NCBI GenBank assembly: GCA_038373885.1
Contig: JAWZYV010018266.1
Coordinates: forward strand, 735,001-799,000
DNA: 64,000 bases
DNA from: Cheiracanthium punctorium
Taxonomy: Eukaryota; Arthropoda; Arachnida; Araneae; Cheiracanthiidae
Direction of reading: 5' to 3'
The position numbers and the translations under genes were made by a program. Within the stretch, counting starts at the first letter, position 1; the number at the start of each line of letters is the position of its first letter. This document shows positions 12,049-24,220 of the stretch, piece after piece. The notes beneath the pieces are model-generated. The model was given only the letters and a program-made list of their open reading frames with translations. It was not told the DNA's origin and searched no databases.

Positions 12049-12389
12049 GATCATTTTTGCCAAACAGACATCCAATCTTTGTATGATTCACTGCCAAATA
12101 GAATATTCGAAATTATAAAATCTAATGGGAAGAGTATTCCTTACTAACATCGCTTGTATTTTATTCATTGGGTTACTGTCCTACTCTTTTTTTACAGAGT
12201 TTCAAATGGTAGAAATTATTTCTGTTGTCATTAATGTTTTATTTTTGAATATCATGGTTATGATATTGATATTTCCTTATTAAATGTTCTGTAAAATGTT
12301 GCTCACAAAAAAAAAATCAGTAAAAATAAAAGGTTTCTTATTTTTCTAAAAGAATCTAAATGTCCTTCTACTTTTTTTTATGCAGTGTA
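12049..12389. repeat. Inverted 341-bp copy of the Tc1 left end
   Basis: It aligns end to end with 10797-11137 in reverse orientation with only scattered differences. It includes the last 30 or so codons of the transposase and the 3' untranslated end. The inner junction is sharp at 12049. Confidence 0.9.
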
Positions 12390-12970
12390 ACTCTCTATAG
12401 AGTTTTCACATGCGCTGAGGATTTTCCGAGGTAAAAGTATGGAAGTTGCCATTCGTAAATTTCCAGTTTCTATAATTACAACCGTAATCGTGAGCATCTC
12501 TTTTTTATAGTTCAAGGAATCCCGAGGTCATGCGTAGAACAACTATATCTGAAATCTGATCTCGATCAGTTGAACTTAACGGACGCCAGAATTCATGTAT
12601 CAGGATAGTTTTCTATGACCACACTGTACATAAAAAAGTTGTATCGCACAAAAATAATTTATTTATACAAAATTTACCTCTTCTTAAATATTGAAGAAAA
12701 AATGACCTCGAAATGAGGTCTATAAAACTAATCAAAAAGGACACTGTTAAAATATTTTAATGAATATCCTTTTATGCAGTCTTGCCAATACGTTTCAGGA
12801 TTGAGCTCATAAATGCAAAAATAAGTGCAGTATTATAAGCAACTACATATAACCCTCATGAAGTTGCATATTTGTCAGCGCTATCTGCAGGATTTTTCAA
12901 AGCTTGGTTGAAGTCTTGTACTGCAATGCATATTAGCTTCGTGGTAGCGGCGACATTATGTCACCTTTAC

Positions 12971-13059
<89 letters not shown>

Positions 13060-14957
13060 TGGACTCTTGGTATTCCGCGTCGTTTGGTAAATTTCGATAG
13101 CACTTTCGTTAACTTTCAACCAAAACTTCACCCACTTGCATTCTGCTCCAATTTCATTTCCTTTACAAATGCAATTAACATTTAAACACCAAGGATAATT
13201 GGCTCCTGAACAACTCCATCCCGATGCCATTTGCAGACGAATGTCAAATATTCAATAAGGGGGACTGAAAAGTTATAAATAAATAATTAGTTATAATGTT
13301 TATAACAATAAGTAAATACATACAAAAATTTCCGTAACTATATAGTCTTAGGGTTCGTAACAATATTTCGCTTAGTGGAAACTACTAAGGCTAAAAATAC
13401 GAAATTTGCAATACATGTGAAGATTGAAAGCATTTTCTAAAATACTTAACTCATGGAGAACAGGGAACCAAAACGTTCTTCTATATATTGTCCTTTTCCA
13501 CCCAAAATAAGAGGCATTCATAAAATTCTTGTTAAAAATGTAACACACACGGCTGCATAAAAGTCTATTCAGGACATTTGGAAATCCGTCCTCCATTTTT
13601 CGCAATTTTTTCCTGGAAGAAGTTAAAAAAAAACGCCTACATAAGAAATTTTAATTTTAAAACGTAGCAAATACGAATACTTTGTCTTGCCACTCCCTGC
13701 TTGTAATTAAAATCTTGGTACATTTTTCTACCAACCAATCATTTTCTTCTACTCAACCTATGAAAACTTTTACTTTCGGAGTAGCAAAATAAAAACGAGA
13801 ATGAAAGATCAAAAGTCGTGTTACCAATTTCTTTGGAAAAGCGTAATTATTTTTATTTAATAACTAAACTTTCAACTTTTTGCACAGATTTTACTTTCAG
13901 CCACAGTAACATTTCATTATAGTTTAGATTATTAATATTTGAAGTGAGTAACAATGTTCCTAAAAAATCCAACACTCACATAGACTTCTAAAAATTTATT
14001 TTGCTGTTTTAACAATGTCAAAATTTATTAAAAGATGGAGTATGTATTTTTCAAATAAAGTTCTAATATAAAAGAATTTTATATTAGTACGTTATTAGTT
14101 TCTAATATAAAAGGATTGCATAATATTTATAGTCTTTCTACAGCAGAAAATGTAGTTTGTATTTCAATTAAATGTTATAATTAACTTAAACATCCATAAT
14201 GAGCAACTTGAAAAAATATTAATTCGTTATTTATTCAATACGTATTCCCTCTTTAAATGGGAAAAAAAAAGATATTCCACAACAAATATTTCATTTGTTA
14301 AAATTTCGTAAAATTCTAAAAATTTCCGTATTTTGTAATTTGTTGTGCAGCAAGATCGGTCTTATTTCAAATACATTTGCATTTTTTCAATGAATATAGA
14401 TGAAACCATTTAGAACTACAAACATTCTGCTGCGTAAAATGTTTATTTTTCTCCTTTTTAGATTTCTTTGCGAGAATGCCTTAAGCAGATCAGTACAATG
14501 AAGAACTCGTTTTAGAGCAAATCTATTCTTGCAACTTGGAGCAATGGGAAGCAATCAAGGATACAGAAAAAGGAATAGAAATGCGTGAAAATAAATGTGG
14601 CGAAAATAATTTAAAAAGTAAGTACAGCACAGATATAATGTGATAGCAGAATATACTAGTGAAAGTAGTACAGTGTAACTTTTACTGAGTACTTGATGAA
14701 ACATGTAAAACTATTGATTAACTGATGTTTATTCATCAATCGAAAAAAAGTATAAAACCATAATTCACACCCAACAAAATAATAAAACATATATTTACAA
14801 GTTATCATCATAAATGTGAAGAACATAAACCTACACGTGCAAGGATTTAGCATGAAATATAAAATTGATAAATTACTCATAGATCACAGCAGAAACACTT
14901 AGTAATTAATATCTACTTTCAGCAAAATTATGAAAAGAGAAATGAAAAATCATATAA

Positions 14958-14998
<41 letters not shown>

Positions 14999-15565
14999 GT
15001 ATATTAATATATATATATATATATATATATACCCAGAATTACAAGGAAAAGGAGTTTCAGTACAGATTTAAGTTAATTTAAATTATTCTCTTGGTTTGGG
15101 AATTAATAAATACAAAATTTCAGTACAAATTTTAATTAGAAAATATTCATAGAAACCGGTTGTTAAGACTCTTCTAAATGTCATGTTAAGAAATTCTAAA
15201 TGTCATGCAAAACAGTTTATAATGATGGCAGTAATGAGCTTTTATCATTTTAAGCTTTCATAAACTCAGAAGTTTTTTAGTGCATAATCACCGTCGCATA
15301 ACCAAGTTAGTAGCGTAGACGGTTTTAATATAAAAATATAATCATACGATCTTGACGGTTATGCACATTTATTCTCTGTCAGTAAATTTTGTAGTGCTTG
15401 CTATTGCCTGTATTTTTAGAGAAAAAGCATTTTTACAACTAATTCATATGTATGATGAAAATTAAAGTTAGTTAAATTTTACATGAGTTTCAGTTTTTAA
15501 AAAAGATCCCTATTGCGAAATTGCGAACGAATATTTCATCATTAAAAAATTTGAATATTTGTTGA
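12390..15565. other. AT-rich stretch with two long TA microsatellites
   Basis: It includes (TA)n at 12975-13057 (83 bp) and an interrupted (TA)n at 14952-15031. The ORFs over 12967-13230 that end in YIYIYI are microsatellite translations. The non-repeat part of the minus frame (about 50 codons, five cysteines) is GC-richer but is not recognised. Nothing else is supported. Confidence 0.5.
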
Positions 15566-16006
15566 ATGTTTTATATTTTACATGGCTTTTTCCCCACGGA
15601 AGGTACTGTGTAACTCTGGATTATCCACTATATCAATTTAAAAATGAAATAAAGTTATACGATCCAAATTATTTGCTTTTACTATTTTCTTTAACATTTT
15701 TAAAGCTGCGTAATTATTAAATTTTACTCCACGGTTACAAATGCATAAAACAATCATACAATAACAAATCATAAAAAAATAAAATCCAAAAATACGTGTA
15801 CAGCAGAAATCGGCTTGAAATTTTCACGCATTTGTATCCGTGGAGTAAAATTTAATAAATGCGCAGCTCTAAAAATGTTAAAGAAAATAGTAAAAGCAAA
15901 TAATTTGGATCATATAACTTTAATTCATTTTTAAAGGGATATTGTGGAAAATCCAGAGTTACATAGTACCATCCGCGGAAAAAAAGCCCTGTAAAATATA
16001 AAACAT
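15566..16006. repeat. Large imperfect palindrome, about 185-bp arms
   Basis: The left arm (15566 to about 15750) is matched in inverted order by the right arm (about 15821-16006). Matches include GTAACTCTGGATT.TCCAC, ATCCAAATTATTTGCTTTTA, CTATTTTCTTTAACATTTTT, and AATTTTACTCCACGG. By eye identity is roughly 85-90%. The spacer is about 70 bp. It is probably a foldback or MITE-type element; no target duplication was found. The 61-codon ORF at 15959 lies on the right arm and is not a gene. Confidence 0.8.
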
Positions 16007-19000
16007 AAAAGACTTACCCCCAACCACTGAGTAGTAGCTAATGCATCCAATGATACTTAAATCCCACCAATCAAAACCATAAAAATATGTAAAAAAGTTA
16101 AACTTAAATGACGGGGCGAAAAACAAATATGCATAACCAAACATTGGGTCCTTGGATTAGACAGGAAAGCCTAACTCTCGCTGATACTACTAAGTCTAGA
16201 AGAACTTAAAACAGAAAATACTAAGTCAAATAGCTCAAAACTCGAATTCAATATATTTCATAAAAAGGTATTTTTTTCAATTGTGTGACGTGCAAATATC
16301 TCAGGGAATTACGCCTGAAGAAGGGACCACTTTAATTTCGAAATAGGCGCCCCATTTTGGCATGTAGAAAATTTAAAGGGCAAATAAATGCTTGCGAATG
16401 TGCGTTGGAGAAAATGAATGAATTTTACCTTGGAGAGAAACCGTATGTTTCATAAAACTGGTAACCAAATAACCACACCTATGCGAATCTGTTTCTTAGT
16501 GAATAAATTAACTTTAGGCAGCGGGATAATTCAGGGACTTAACAATTTATTGCGGGCGTATTAATATATAAGCGTTGATTTCCAATTTGGCAACATTTGA
16601 ATACAGGGTCGCCTCAAAAAGCATAGTAGACTCAGATCACGATCTCTTTGTCGTATCGAAATCGTGTTGCAAAATTATCCATTTTGACAAAGCTATAACA
16701 GATCTATGTTTCCCAGATCATCGACATTTGAGGCAGCTATCAAATTACCCTAACATTCGTGTGAAGAAGTGGAGCGAAGTAAAAGTACACCGTCTTGAAT
16801 TTTTTTTCAGTGAAGATCAAACTTCCTACATTGGTTTCGTGCATTAAACATTATTTTACACAAAATATAAATTAGATTATGCGTAATTATAATTTTTTTT
16901 CAAATTTTTGTACGTTTTTCAAAATCTTACTTATCATTCTCAAAGCTAAAATAGGAAATTTCGCTTGTACTCGAATACTTTTTTGAGTACTTAAAAAACA
17001 GATAATTAATGGTTTAATTACATTAGAATAAAAATATAATGTAAATTTGTCTTTATAGAAACTTATGTCAGATTAAAAAGACTTTCTACGTATATTCTCC
17101 TGACATTTTATGCGAAATACTTCTTCATCCATCTACAGAATTTTGCATGACCAAGTGTCATCTACTGACATTCGCACAAACAGCTGCTGTTCATATGTGT
17201 CCCGAACATACGATTGAATTTGAAGCTATAAAATTGAACTGAAACAATATGAGATAATACAATAGTACTTTAAATTATAGAAGACCTTCTGAAATTGAAT
17301 TTAGTATCGTTTCTTGATGTTCAAATTCGTATTGATTGCATTGAAAAATAATACCTAGGTGTCACGTTGACACAACGTGCATATTTTTTAATGAAAAATT
17401 ATTAATACAAATCCTAATTAATATTGTCTAAATTTAAACTAATAATCTATTCTATATTTAATTTAAAAGTTTTTAACAATAACTATCTTTTAAAGCTTTC
17501 AATTTTCCTCTTAGCCTTCTCAATTACAGCGCATTAACGTACTTCTAAAGCATTTCCCTCTTATCAGCTGCTTTGAAATAAAATAACAATTGACACCAGT
17601 TTTCTCTCCTGCTAAAAGAATAATCATAACAACACCTCTTCCTCACATATATCTTTCCTCTAGCTGAAGCAGATGTGTTTTCGGCTTTTCTCTGCTGCGC
17701 AAGAAGCATATTGCTCGAAAAACACCTGCTAAAATTGTTCCAGAAAAATCGAGCTCTTTCTATAGACATGTGTTTTAACGGTTTTTCTTTAGCAGTTGGA
17801 GAGTAATTTTTGGTGGGGCAAGCGACTCACTTCATGTGAGGAGGCTTTGCCCACCACGACGCAATGGAGGGATTAGCATCTATGCCGATCACTTTATGGT
17901 GACGGAGGCGTTCACCCACCGAGGTACCAGACCGCTTTAATATGAACGCCGTGATGTTTTTGTCAACACGCTTCCCCAGGTTTACTTTTGAATGCAATGT
18001 ATTGTAGAGTTTTAAATGTATAATCCTGCGTTTTGGAAATTAGTGACTGTTCCAGTGTGAAAATAAAGCAACATGTTTTAAGTTTAAAGGTGTTGACTGA
18101 GACTCCTTATTTAAAGGGAATGCGGTCTTCAAAATTTGTTTTTCTCCTGAAGTAAAACGTGTTAGCCCAGTATTCAAAGTGTTTGTGTGATCATGTTTCA
18201 TAAGAAGTAAATCGACATGCGCCATCAAAAGCGAATTTCATTCTTGGTTTTGGAGTTAGTCCTTCCTCGTCGCTCTGATGAGGAATTTCTAGTGCATGTG
18301 TCATTTCGTTCAGTGGGGAAGAAAAGCATGTTCACCCCTACGACGCGTTGTGTATGCCATCGTGTTCCGTATGAAAGAAAGTACGTCTTACCTAAGGGGA
18401 ATAAATCTCCTTTCGACATCGTTGCGAGTGTGAATTTAAAATGTGACCCATTATACGATCGTCTTCTTAAAACTATGTCGCTCTCACTACAAAGTCGTAC
18501 CAGTTATAATCTATACAAAATAATTCATCGTCTTTTTACGATCACCACCTTCTACCGTACATCTCCATAGGATACTAGGTAATACTAGAGTTGCATAAAT
18601 GCAACTTCATTAGTGGTATATTAATTTTTAACCATCATATAACCTTCATCTTAATGCCTAGCGTTGTACTTATGCAGCATCCTTTATTTTATAAATATGT
18701 ATATATAGGTGTCTAAAAAGAAATAATGTCTTTAACTTTACTCTTCTGATGCATGCATAAATATCTAAATTCAAAATATTTTCTTAAAAATAAAATTTAT
18801 TGGCACAGGTTATTACATTACCAGATTTTTTTATACCACTCATACACGGTTCCCATGATGACTGTTAGGCTCATTTATTTTTATTTTCTTTATGTTTATG
18901 CTTCTTCGTTTTTATCTATTTATGTTTATTTGCATTCACTTTACAAAATATTACCAATATTTAAATACGGAAGATTACTATACCTCATAAAACCTGGTGT

Positions 19001-19085
19001 ATTAAATATACATGCGTCATTTCCAAAATGTTGCTACCTCATAGAGCATACCTAGTTAATACATATGTACAATGGTTCTTCTTAC
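16007..19085. other. No recognised gene; several unexplained GC-richer patches
   Basis: ORFs at 16575-16847 (plus, 90 codons), 17545-17769 (minus, 74) and 18217-18570 (plus, 117) lie in patches with more even base composition than their surroundings, so they may be fossil coding or repeat DNA. I recognise none. The first starts close to TACAGGGTCGCC, a mariner-like terminal motif without a visible partner. At 17810-17930 two degenerate copies of TCACTT.ATG.GA.GGAGGC.TT..CCCACC lie about 65 bp apart. Confidence 0.4.
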
Positions 19086-19319
19086 CAAGAACTCTGGCTT
19101 CACGCCAGGACTACCAGCTGCTACGAGTTCTCTCAAAGTAATCACGAATATGTATGGTCTAAGATTTTGAATAGCCTGTGGTAAAACATTCACAGCTTTC
19201 AAAGTTCTGGCAGCTCGAAAATAACGTAATATTACTGGCGCTTGGAGTAGACAACTCAGGTGATTTGTTTTGCGTTTTAACGAATTCCGAAAGAAGTAGT
19301 TGGGGAAGTTGGTAAACAA
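19086..19319 (-). CDS. Candidate host exon, product unrecognised
   Basis: A minus-strand frame without internal stops encodes about 78 residues of plausible protein: a basic start, an LLQAPVILRYFRAARTLKAV segment, then LPQAIQNLRPYIF and LRELVAAGSPGVKPEFL. It ends at a near-consensus splice donor, TTG|GTAAGA, with the junction at 19086/19085. Base composition is clearly more even than the flanks. The frame opens after a TGA near 19330. Possible acceptors inside it include the AG ending TTGTCTACTCCAAG, but none is decisive. The alternation of short helices with SPGVK is faintly like helical-repeat lipid-transfer proteins, which I do not assert. It could equally be repeat-derived. Confidence 0.28.
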
Positions 19320-22040
19320 AAGGCTTCATTCTTTAATTCTGGAATAAAGGAATTATTTTTATTTTTGTGCTAAATGTTTTGAGAAAATACTTGTAGCATT
19401 CCTTTGTGAAAATATTAAAAAGTTTGAATGCGACTAAATATTTGTTGCTAAAGATCATTTGTTTTCTGGTGTTTCCCAAAATATAATCTCAACCATCACA
19501 TCATGGAACGAAAACCAAAAAGAGTAAGGAATCTCTAACCATAATGCTTAAATTTACAGCAAAAAGAATCAGGTATGGTATACATGCATGTATTTGTCGT
19601 CGATTAAAGAAAAAATATTCTTATTTGAACAATAAATATTGCTAAATAATATATCATTTTAATTGCTAACTTAAAAATATCTGTAGATGCATGCATAAAC
19701 AAAGCGTAGACATTTTTTTTCTCTGTTTTGTTGAAGAAAGGGTGAATACTGATTTCTAAAGGAGATAAATAATTTTTCTTTAGGTGAAAAAAAATTTTGA
19801 AAAAAAATTAGTTACTTTAATTTTGTCTCACAAGTAACAGAGGGATACTAGTATCCCTCTGAACCACTCTGCGATATGCTAATGATTACTTAACCTAACT
19901 GAATCTTGGATTCTCACCTCAATAAATTTTCCTATGATTGCACCATGAAAAATAATAACATGTTAGTATTTTAGAGTTATTTACTAATACATATTGTTTC
20001 TTTAGCAAAACGATTACCTAGTTCTCAGTCATATCTTTCTGGGGGAAAATTTTTATCAACACCTTTCTTAATTGTATTAAGAAAATAAGAGAAGTTTTAA
20101 CCACATTCGTTGACTCATACATTTTATAAGATGTTGAAATCATGTGAATTTTATGCGAAAATTTCAGAATATCCTGTATTTTTTTTAAATAACAGAAGGT
20201 TGTCATCGAAGTTTAATTAATGAAATGTATGACCGTATTATCGCAAAATAAATACAATATCAATAATTTTACGATAGAAAATAATTTAAAGAATATGCGT
20301 CTCTATGTTAATTCTAAGTATATTTGAAAAATCATTGAAAACGTCCTTTCTTAAGCAACCTGGAAAAGGGCAACATCGATGCTTAAATGCCTAAATGCTT
20401 AAATAGGCTCAAATAAATTTACTTTGACGCAACTTTCAGGATAATTCCAGTTCGTATGAAGTAAGTAATTTTTCCTTACTGACTACATAAATATTCAGTA
20501 AGCCACTAATACTCAATTTCTATAAAAACAAAACAATCTTTTGGCAAATACGTTTCAATATAGTAATAGATTGCATTATTCGTTTTGAAAATTGAGGTAT
20601 GAAATGCCGATTTAAAACTAAACGATATGACAAATAACACTGTTTTTGACATTTTCGATATTGAAAAAAAGACTACAGATGCCTTTGTTTTATTGGTACA
20701 TGATACTTATTTTAAGTGACGTGAGCAAAATTGTTACTAGCAGATAAATTGTAGAAATAATGAAATGTAAATAAATACTTTCAACATAACACCTATTCAT
20801 AAAGAATTATTTCCTAACATCAAACACGACCAAAATCATACTAAGAATAAATTTTAATAATGTAAATTGTAAATGCGTTTTCTCGACCTTTAAGTTCTTT
20901 TTCTAGAGAGAACATATTATGATTGAATTTTGTGTCCGTAAAATACCAACAACAGCTTACTTGGACCAATCTGCGAAGCATTGCTAAAAATAAAATCTTC
21001 AAGCTTCCGATTTTAATAAAACATTCATGTAAAAAATGACTTGATGATAAATGAAATGATTGATAAATATCTGTTTTAACATCGGTTATATAATTGCTTA
21101 AACTTATTATTGTTATTACTGCATCGATACCTGATTTAAACTTTGAGAACAAACAAACAAACGAAAAAAGATCCGAGATGAGATTTAACTTACTTTAAAA
21201 AAATCGAAATAACTATATTTTAATGGAAATTTATTCATTTTCTGCTAATTTATGCAAATTGATCGAAAACAAAACTTTATATTTTAATATAAGATGTAGA
21301 AAAAATGCATATACATATGATTTTATGTGTAATTTTAAAAATAAATTTTACTACTCTGAACATCAACATTTTTTTTCTAAATTGCATGTGAATCAAAAGC
21401 ATATAAAAATGCATATATATATATTATACAACCTTTCATTATTTTTATATATTTCTTGAATAAATGCATTTAAAATAGAAAAAAAGAATTTGTTAACTTT
21501 AATGTTGACATTAGTCTTGAAAGTAAATCATTTTATGCAAGTTTAAAGCCTTCTTTTGTAAATTCTTGAAGGCATTTTTATCTAATATTTAAAAAATAGA
21601 TAGAGATATAAAGATAATTTTTGTCCCATATTTTTGTTTTATTTTTATGTTTTATCTATTGGAAAATACTTGTTTTTATATATAAAATGTTGGTTTTGTA
21701 AATTAACAAATATTTTCTCAAATAATTTCACAAAGAATTATTTCACAAAAGCTTCCTTTTTTTTACTATGCAAATTTACTTAACACCAGTAAACAATTCT
21801 TTTTTCTTGTTAAAGTTAAAATTAAAATATTTTAGCTTTTCAGAATCCAGACTTTTTTAAATATTTAAACTAGAATAGAATACATGCACATAATTTATTT
21901 TATAAAATGATTTCGCGAATGAAGTGTTCTAATAAAAAATACAGAATTCATGTTTATAAAAATTTCCCACACATTAATCATTTATGAAGCATATTAAGAT
22001 AATATTCCAAAATAAACATACATAATACACAATCAGAAGC
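19320..22040. other. AT-rich stretch; no gene seen
   Basis: Several 60-100 codon ORFs lie here (for example 20841-21152 minus), but their composition follows the AT content and none has a recognisable motif. Confidence 0.5.
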
Positions 22041-22268
22041 CCCACCAGTGGCTGAAAAGTTGTGCTCTAAAAACTGGAAGGTGAAAGGTGCGAGGTCCAA
22101 ACACCGTTCATGACTGTCAACAGAGCCGTTCGGAGTTTTCCGTAGTTTCCTCCAAAACCCCGCGTGAATATGGACTAGGATCCTTTAGAAAGTTCCCCAT
22201 GGACGGAATTCTCTCTACAGGCTTAGGACACATTTGCAGACAATCGGCCTTAATCCACAAACGCGAAC
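22041..22268 (+). mobile_element. tRNA-derived SINE family S1, copy 1
   Basis: It starts in CACCAGTGGCTG, corresponding to the A-box region CACCAGTGGCCGAG of copy 2 at 27046. A degenerate B box (GCGAGGTCCAAAC) follows. The body carries a GTTTCCTCC element, then GGACTAGGATCCTTTAGAAAG, and ends with CGGCCTTAATCC before an A-rich tail. The same elements in the same order occur at 27046 and 49558. The ORF at 22088 is not a gene. Confidence 0.75.
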
Positions 22269-22424
22269 ACAAACATAAACAAAATCAGAAAATAAATGAA
22301 CATTGTAAATCAAAAATATAAACCCCTAACAATATAACTTATTGCACATTTATAAATGCGCTGATTCTGACCCTGCTATATCATGAACAGCCTTATCTCT
22401 GGGATATCAGGACTAATCTATCAG

Positions 22425-22483
22425 GGTTGTCTCTGTATACCTTTGTATACTGTGTATACCTTTGTATACCTCTGTATACTGTG
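22425..22483. repeat. Short tandem repeat of TGTATACCTT units
   Basis: CTGTATACCTTTGTATACTG occurs in overlapping repeats with a unit of about 10 bp. Confidence 0.8.
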
Positions 22484-22878
22484 GGAAGAGGACACATTTA
22501 TGTGAGACGAGGCACTAAAGATCAAGTTGGAATATTGAACATATAATATCAGCGCAAGTATTGCCCCTCCGAAGCATGTAAATTCATGAAATGGTCTTGA
22601 AACGACTTTTACTTATTACGTTTATGTATTATTTAACATTTTTTTACGTTTTAGCAATCTAATATTGACTATTTTGTCCGAATACATAATTAATCACTTT
22701 TTTAAGTACTTAAAACATGATGTGGCATTTAATTTTATGCTTCACAACACAGAGGTAGTATAGACCATTAGCAATTTTATTTTTCTCTTTTTTAAGACCT
22801 TTTACTTATATAGCATAACAAGTACCTTATATCGGAATTACTATGTTGAAGGTTTCTGTGACCAGTAGTTAAATCTGT

Positions 22879-23162
22879 TTAACCCATTTGTGCCTGGATC
22901 TTTTTGCGACTTTCTTCGATTTTTACCGATAACTGAAATAATAGATAAATTTCTGATGTCAACTTCTTGAACAAGGGGTGATTTCTTTTAAAATCATTAT
23001 GCATAAAAATCGAAATATCAACATCCTACTTGGTCATGTTAAAATATTTTGTACAGTTGAGGCTTTATACTCATGAATAAAGGCTAGGAAAAATAAATAA
23101 CTTTTTCGACTAATAGTGAAAATGCCGTCCCAAAAAAGGGACACTAGGAATAAATGGGTTAA
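22879..23162. mobile_element. piggyBac-type MITE with TTAA ends
   Basis: It is flanked by TTAA on both sides (22879-22882 and 23159-23162). The ends are CCCATTTGTGCCTGG on the left and, reverse-complemented, CCCATTTATTCCTAG on the right. TTAA target duplication with CCC/GGG termini is characteristic of piggyBac elements. It is 284 bp with no coding capacity and lies immediately before the dead mariner at 23205. Confidence 0.75.
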
Positions 23163-23204
23163 TAGTATAGCAAGCGTTATTATGCTGGTTAATTTTTTTT
23201 AATA

Positions 23205-24220
23205 GTGAGAAATCATGTGTCCAGAAACTGATAAGACTGAATTATTCGAGCAAGCGCATTCTTTGGCCGTAAAGGAACCACGTGTTGAAAAGTTTTCAGA
23301 GCATTGGCATTGTGGAGCAACGGTATGCTAATAAGTTTTCAGGTAAATAGAAACAAATGGGCTAAAGGCCGTTACCATGTTAGAAGATGACTACGGTAGG
23401 AATCCTTTCTCGAAGGCTCGAGTGCTTAGGTGGCTCAAGGACTTCAAAGACGGAAGAGATCGTTCCTGGGAACAACACGCCGAGTGTCCATCAAGTTCCT
23501 GAACTTCAGATAATGAGGCTCAAAAGAAACAAGTTTTGGACTTTGGTTGTCGGACGAGCGTCTGAATGATTACGGAGACGATTACGGACGTTCGTGTTGT
23601 TTTACGAACAGAATCGAGTTTGCATTATTCATCCGGGAAAATGTTCATAAGTGGAAAATTTGTAACAAGTTGGTTCCAAATAATAGACAGGTTGGTACAA
23701 GAATTTGATCTAGTAAGAGAAAAAAAATGAGGGTTCATTGCGATGAATTGTTAGTGTGTTACAATACATCCTAATTTTTTAAGCGAGTGACCACTTGTGA
23801 TGAAACCTGAGTATGATATAGAGATAGCGGCAGATGGCGTTCTCCCCAATCTCCTCGTCAAAAGAAGGCTCCAGTGACCTTGTGAAAATTAAAGCCCGTT
23901 CTCATTACCATCTCGGCATCAAGAGAATGGTGTTCGTGTCACTTAGAGGCACAGTTTATGCAGCGCATCAGAGTTTGACAAATCGCATCGAGCGCATTTG
24001 CCCGGAACTCACAAGCAATTGGATTCTGCATCACAGTAAGGCAGCAATCAACACATCCTTGAAACTCAACCTGTTCCTAGCAAAACGTAACATCACAACA
24101 CTACTCCAACATCGGTACAACCCGGATAAGTCGACGCCAATGTTTTTTTCTACTTCCTCGGTTAAAATCCAGCTTCAACGGTAGCCATTTTGACAATGAG
24201 AAATTTGGAGAAAAATGTAA
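23205..24220 (+). pseudogene. Mariner-family transposase, heavily decayed
   Basis: Pieces of the family lie in order on the plus strand but in different frames. An N-terminal HTH block (MLEDDYGRNPFSKARVLRWL, then KDFKDGR) is near 23370-23455. The first catalytic block CDET is near 23796, followed at once by a stop. A central EWRSPQSPRQKKAPV-like block is near 23830. Then comes CPELTSNWILHHSKAAINTS near 24000, where HHDNAPAH is expected, so the second catalytic Asp is lost. LFLAKRNITTLLQHRYNPD and FFSTSSVKIQL follow, corresponding to YSPDLAPCDFFLFPRLK. The longest surviving frame is 23834-24184. No terminal inverted repeats were found. Confidence 0.8.

Larger units (their letters stand above)
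10797..12389 (-). mobile_element. Defective Tc1-family transposon with foldback ends
   Basis: The element lies between TA dinucleotides. Its left end is CACTGCGCAAAAAAAGTAG and its right end is the near-exact inverse. The inverted repeat is not the usual few tens of bases: 10797-11137 and 12049-12389 are both 341 bp and align throughout, including the 3' end of the transposase gene. The right end has therefore been replaced by an inverted copy of the left end. The transposase reads on the minus strand and is broken. Copies of this shape could still be mobilised in trans if the terminal binding sites are intact. Confidence 0.9.

Noticed and set aside
11612..12097. ATG at 12097 as the true start of the Tc1 transposase
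   Set aside because: The first 16 or so codons read antisense through the copied 3' end of the same gene (12049 onwards), so they are not native N-terminal sequence.
12872..13230. ORFs with long YIYIYI tails on both strands
   Set aside because: They are translations of the (TA)n microsatellite at 12975-13057. The Cys-containing non-repeat part of the minus frame is too short and unrecognised to call a gene or assign a function.
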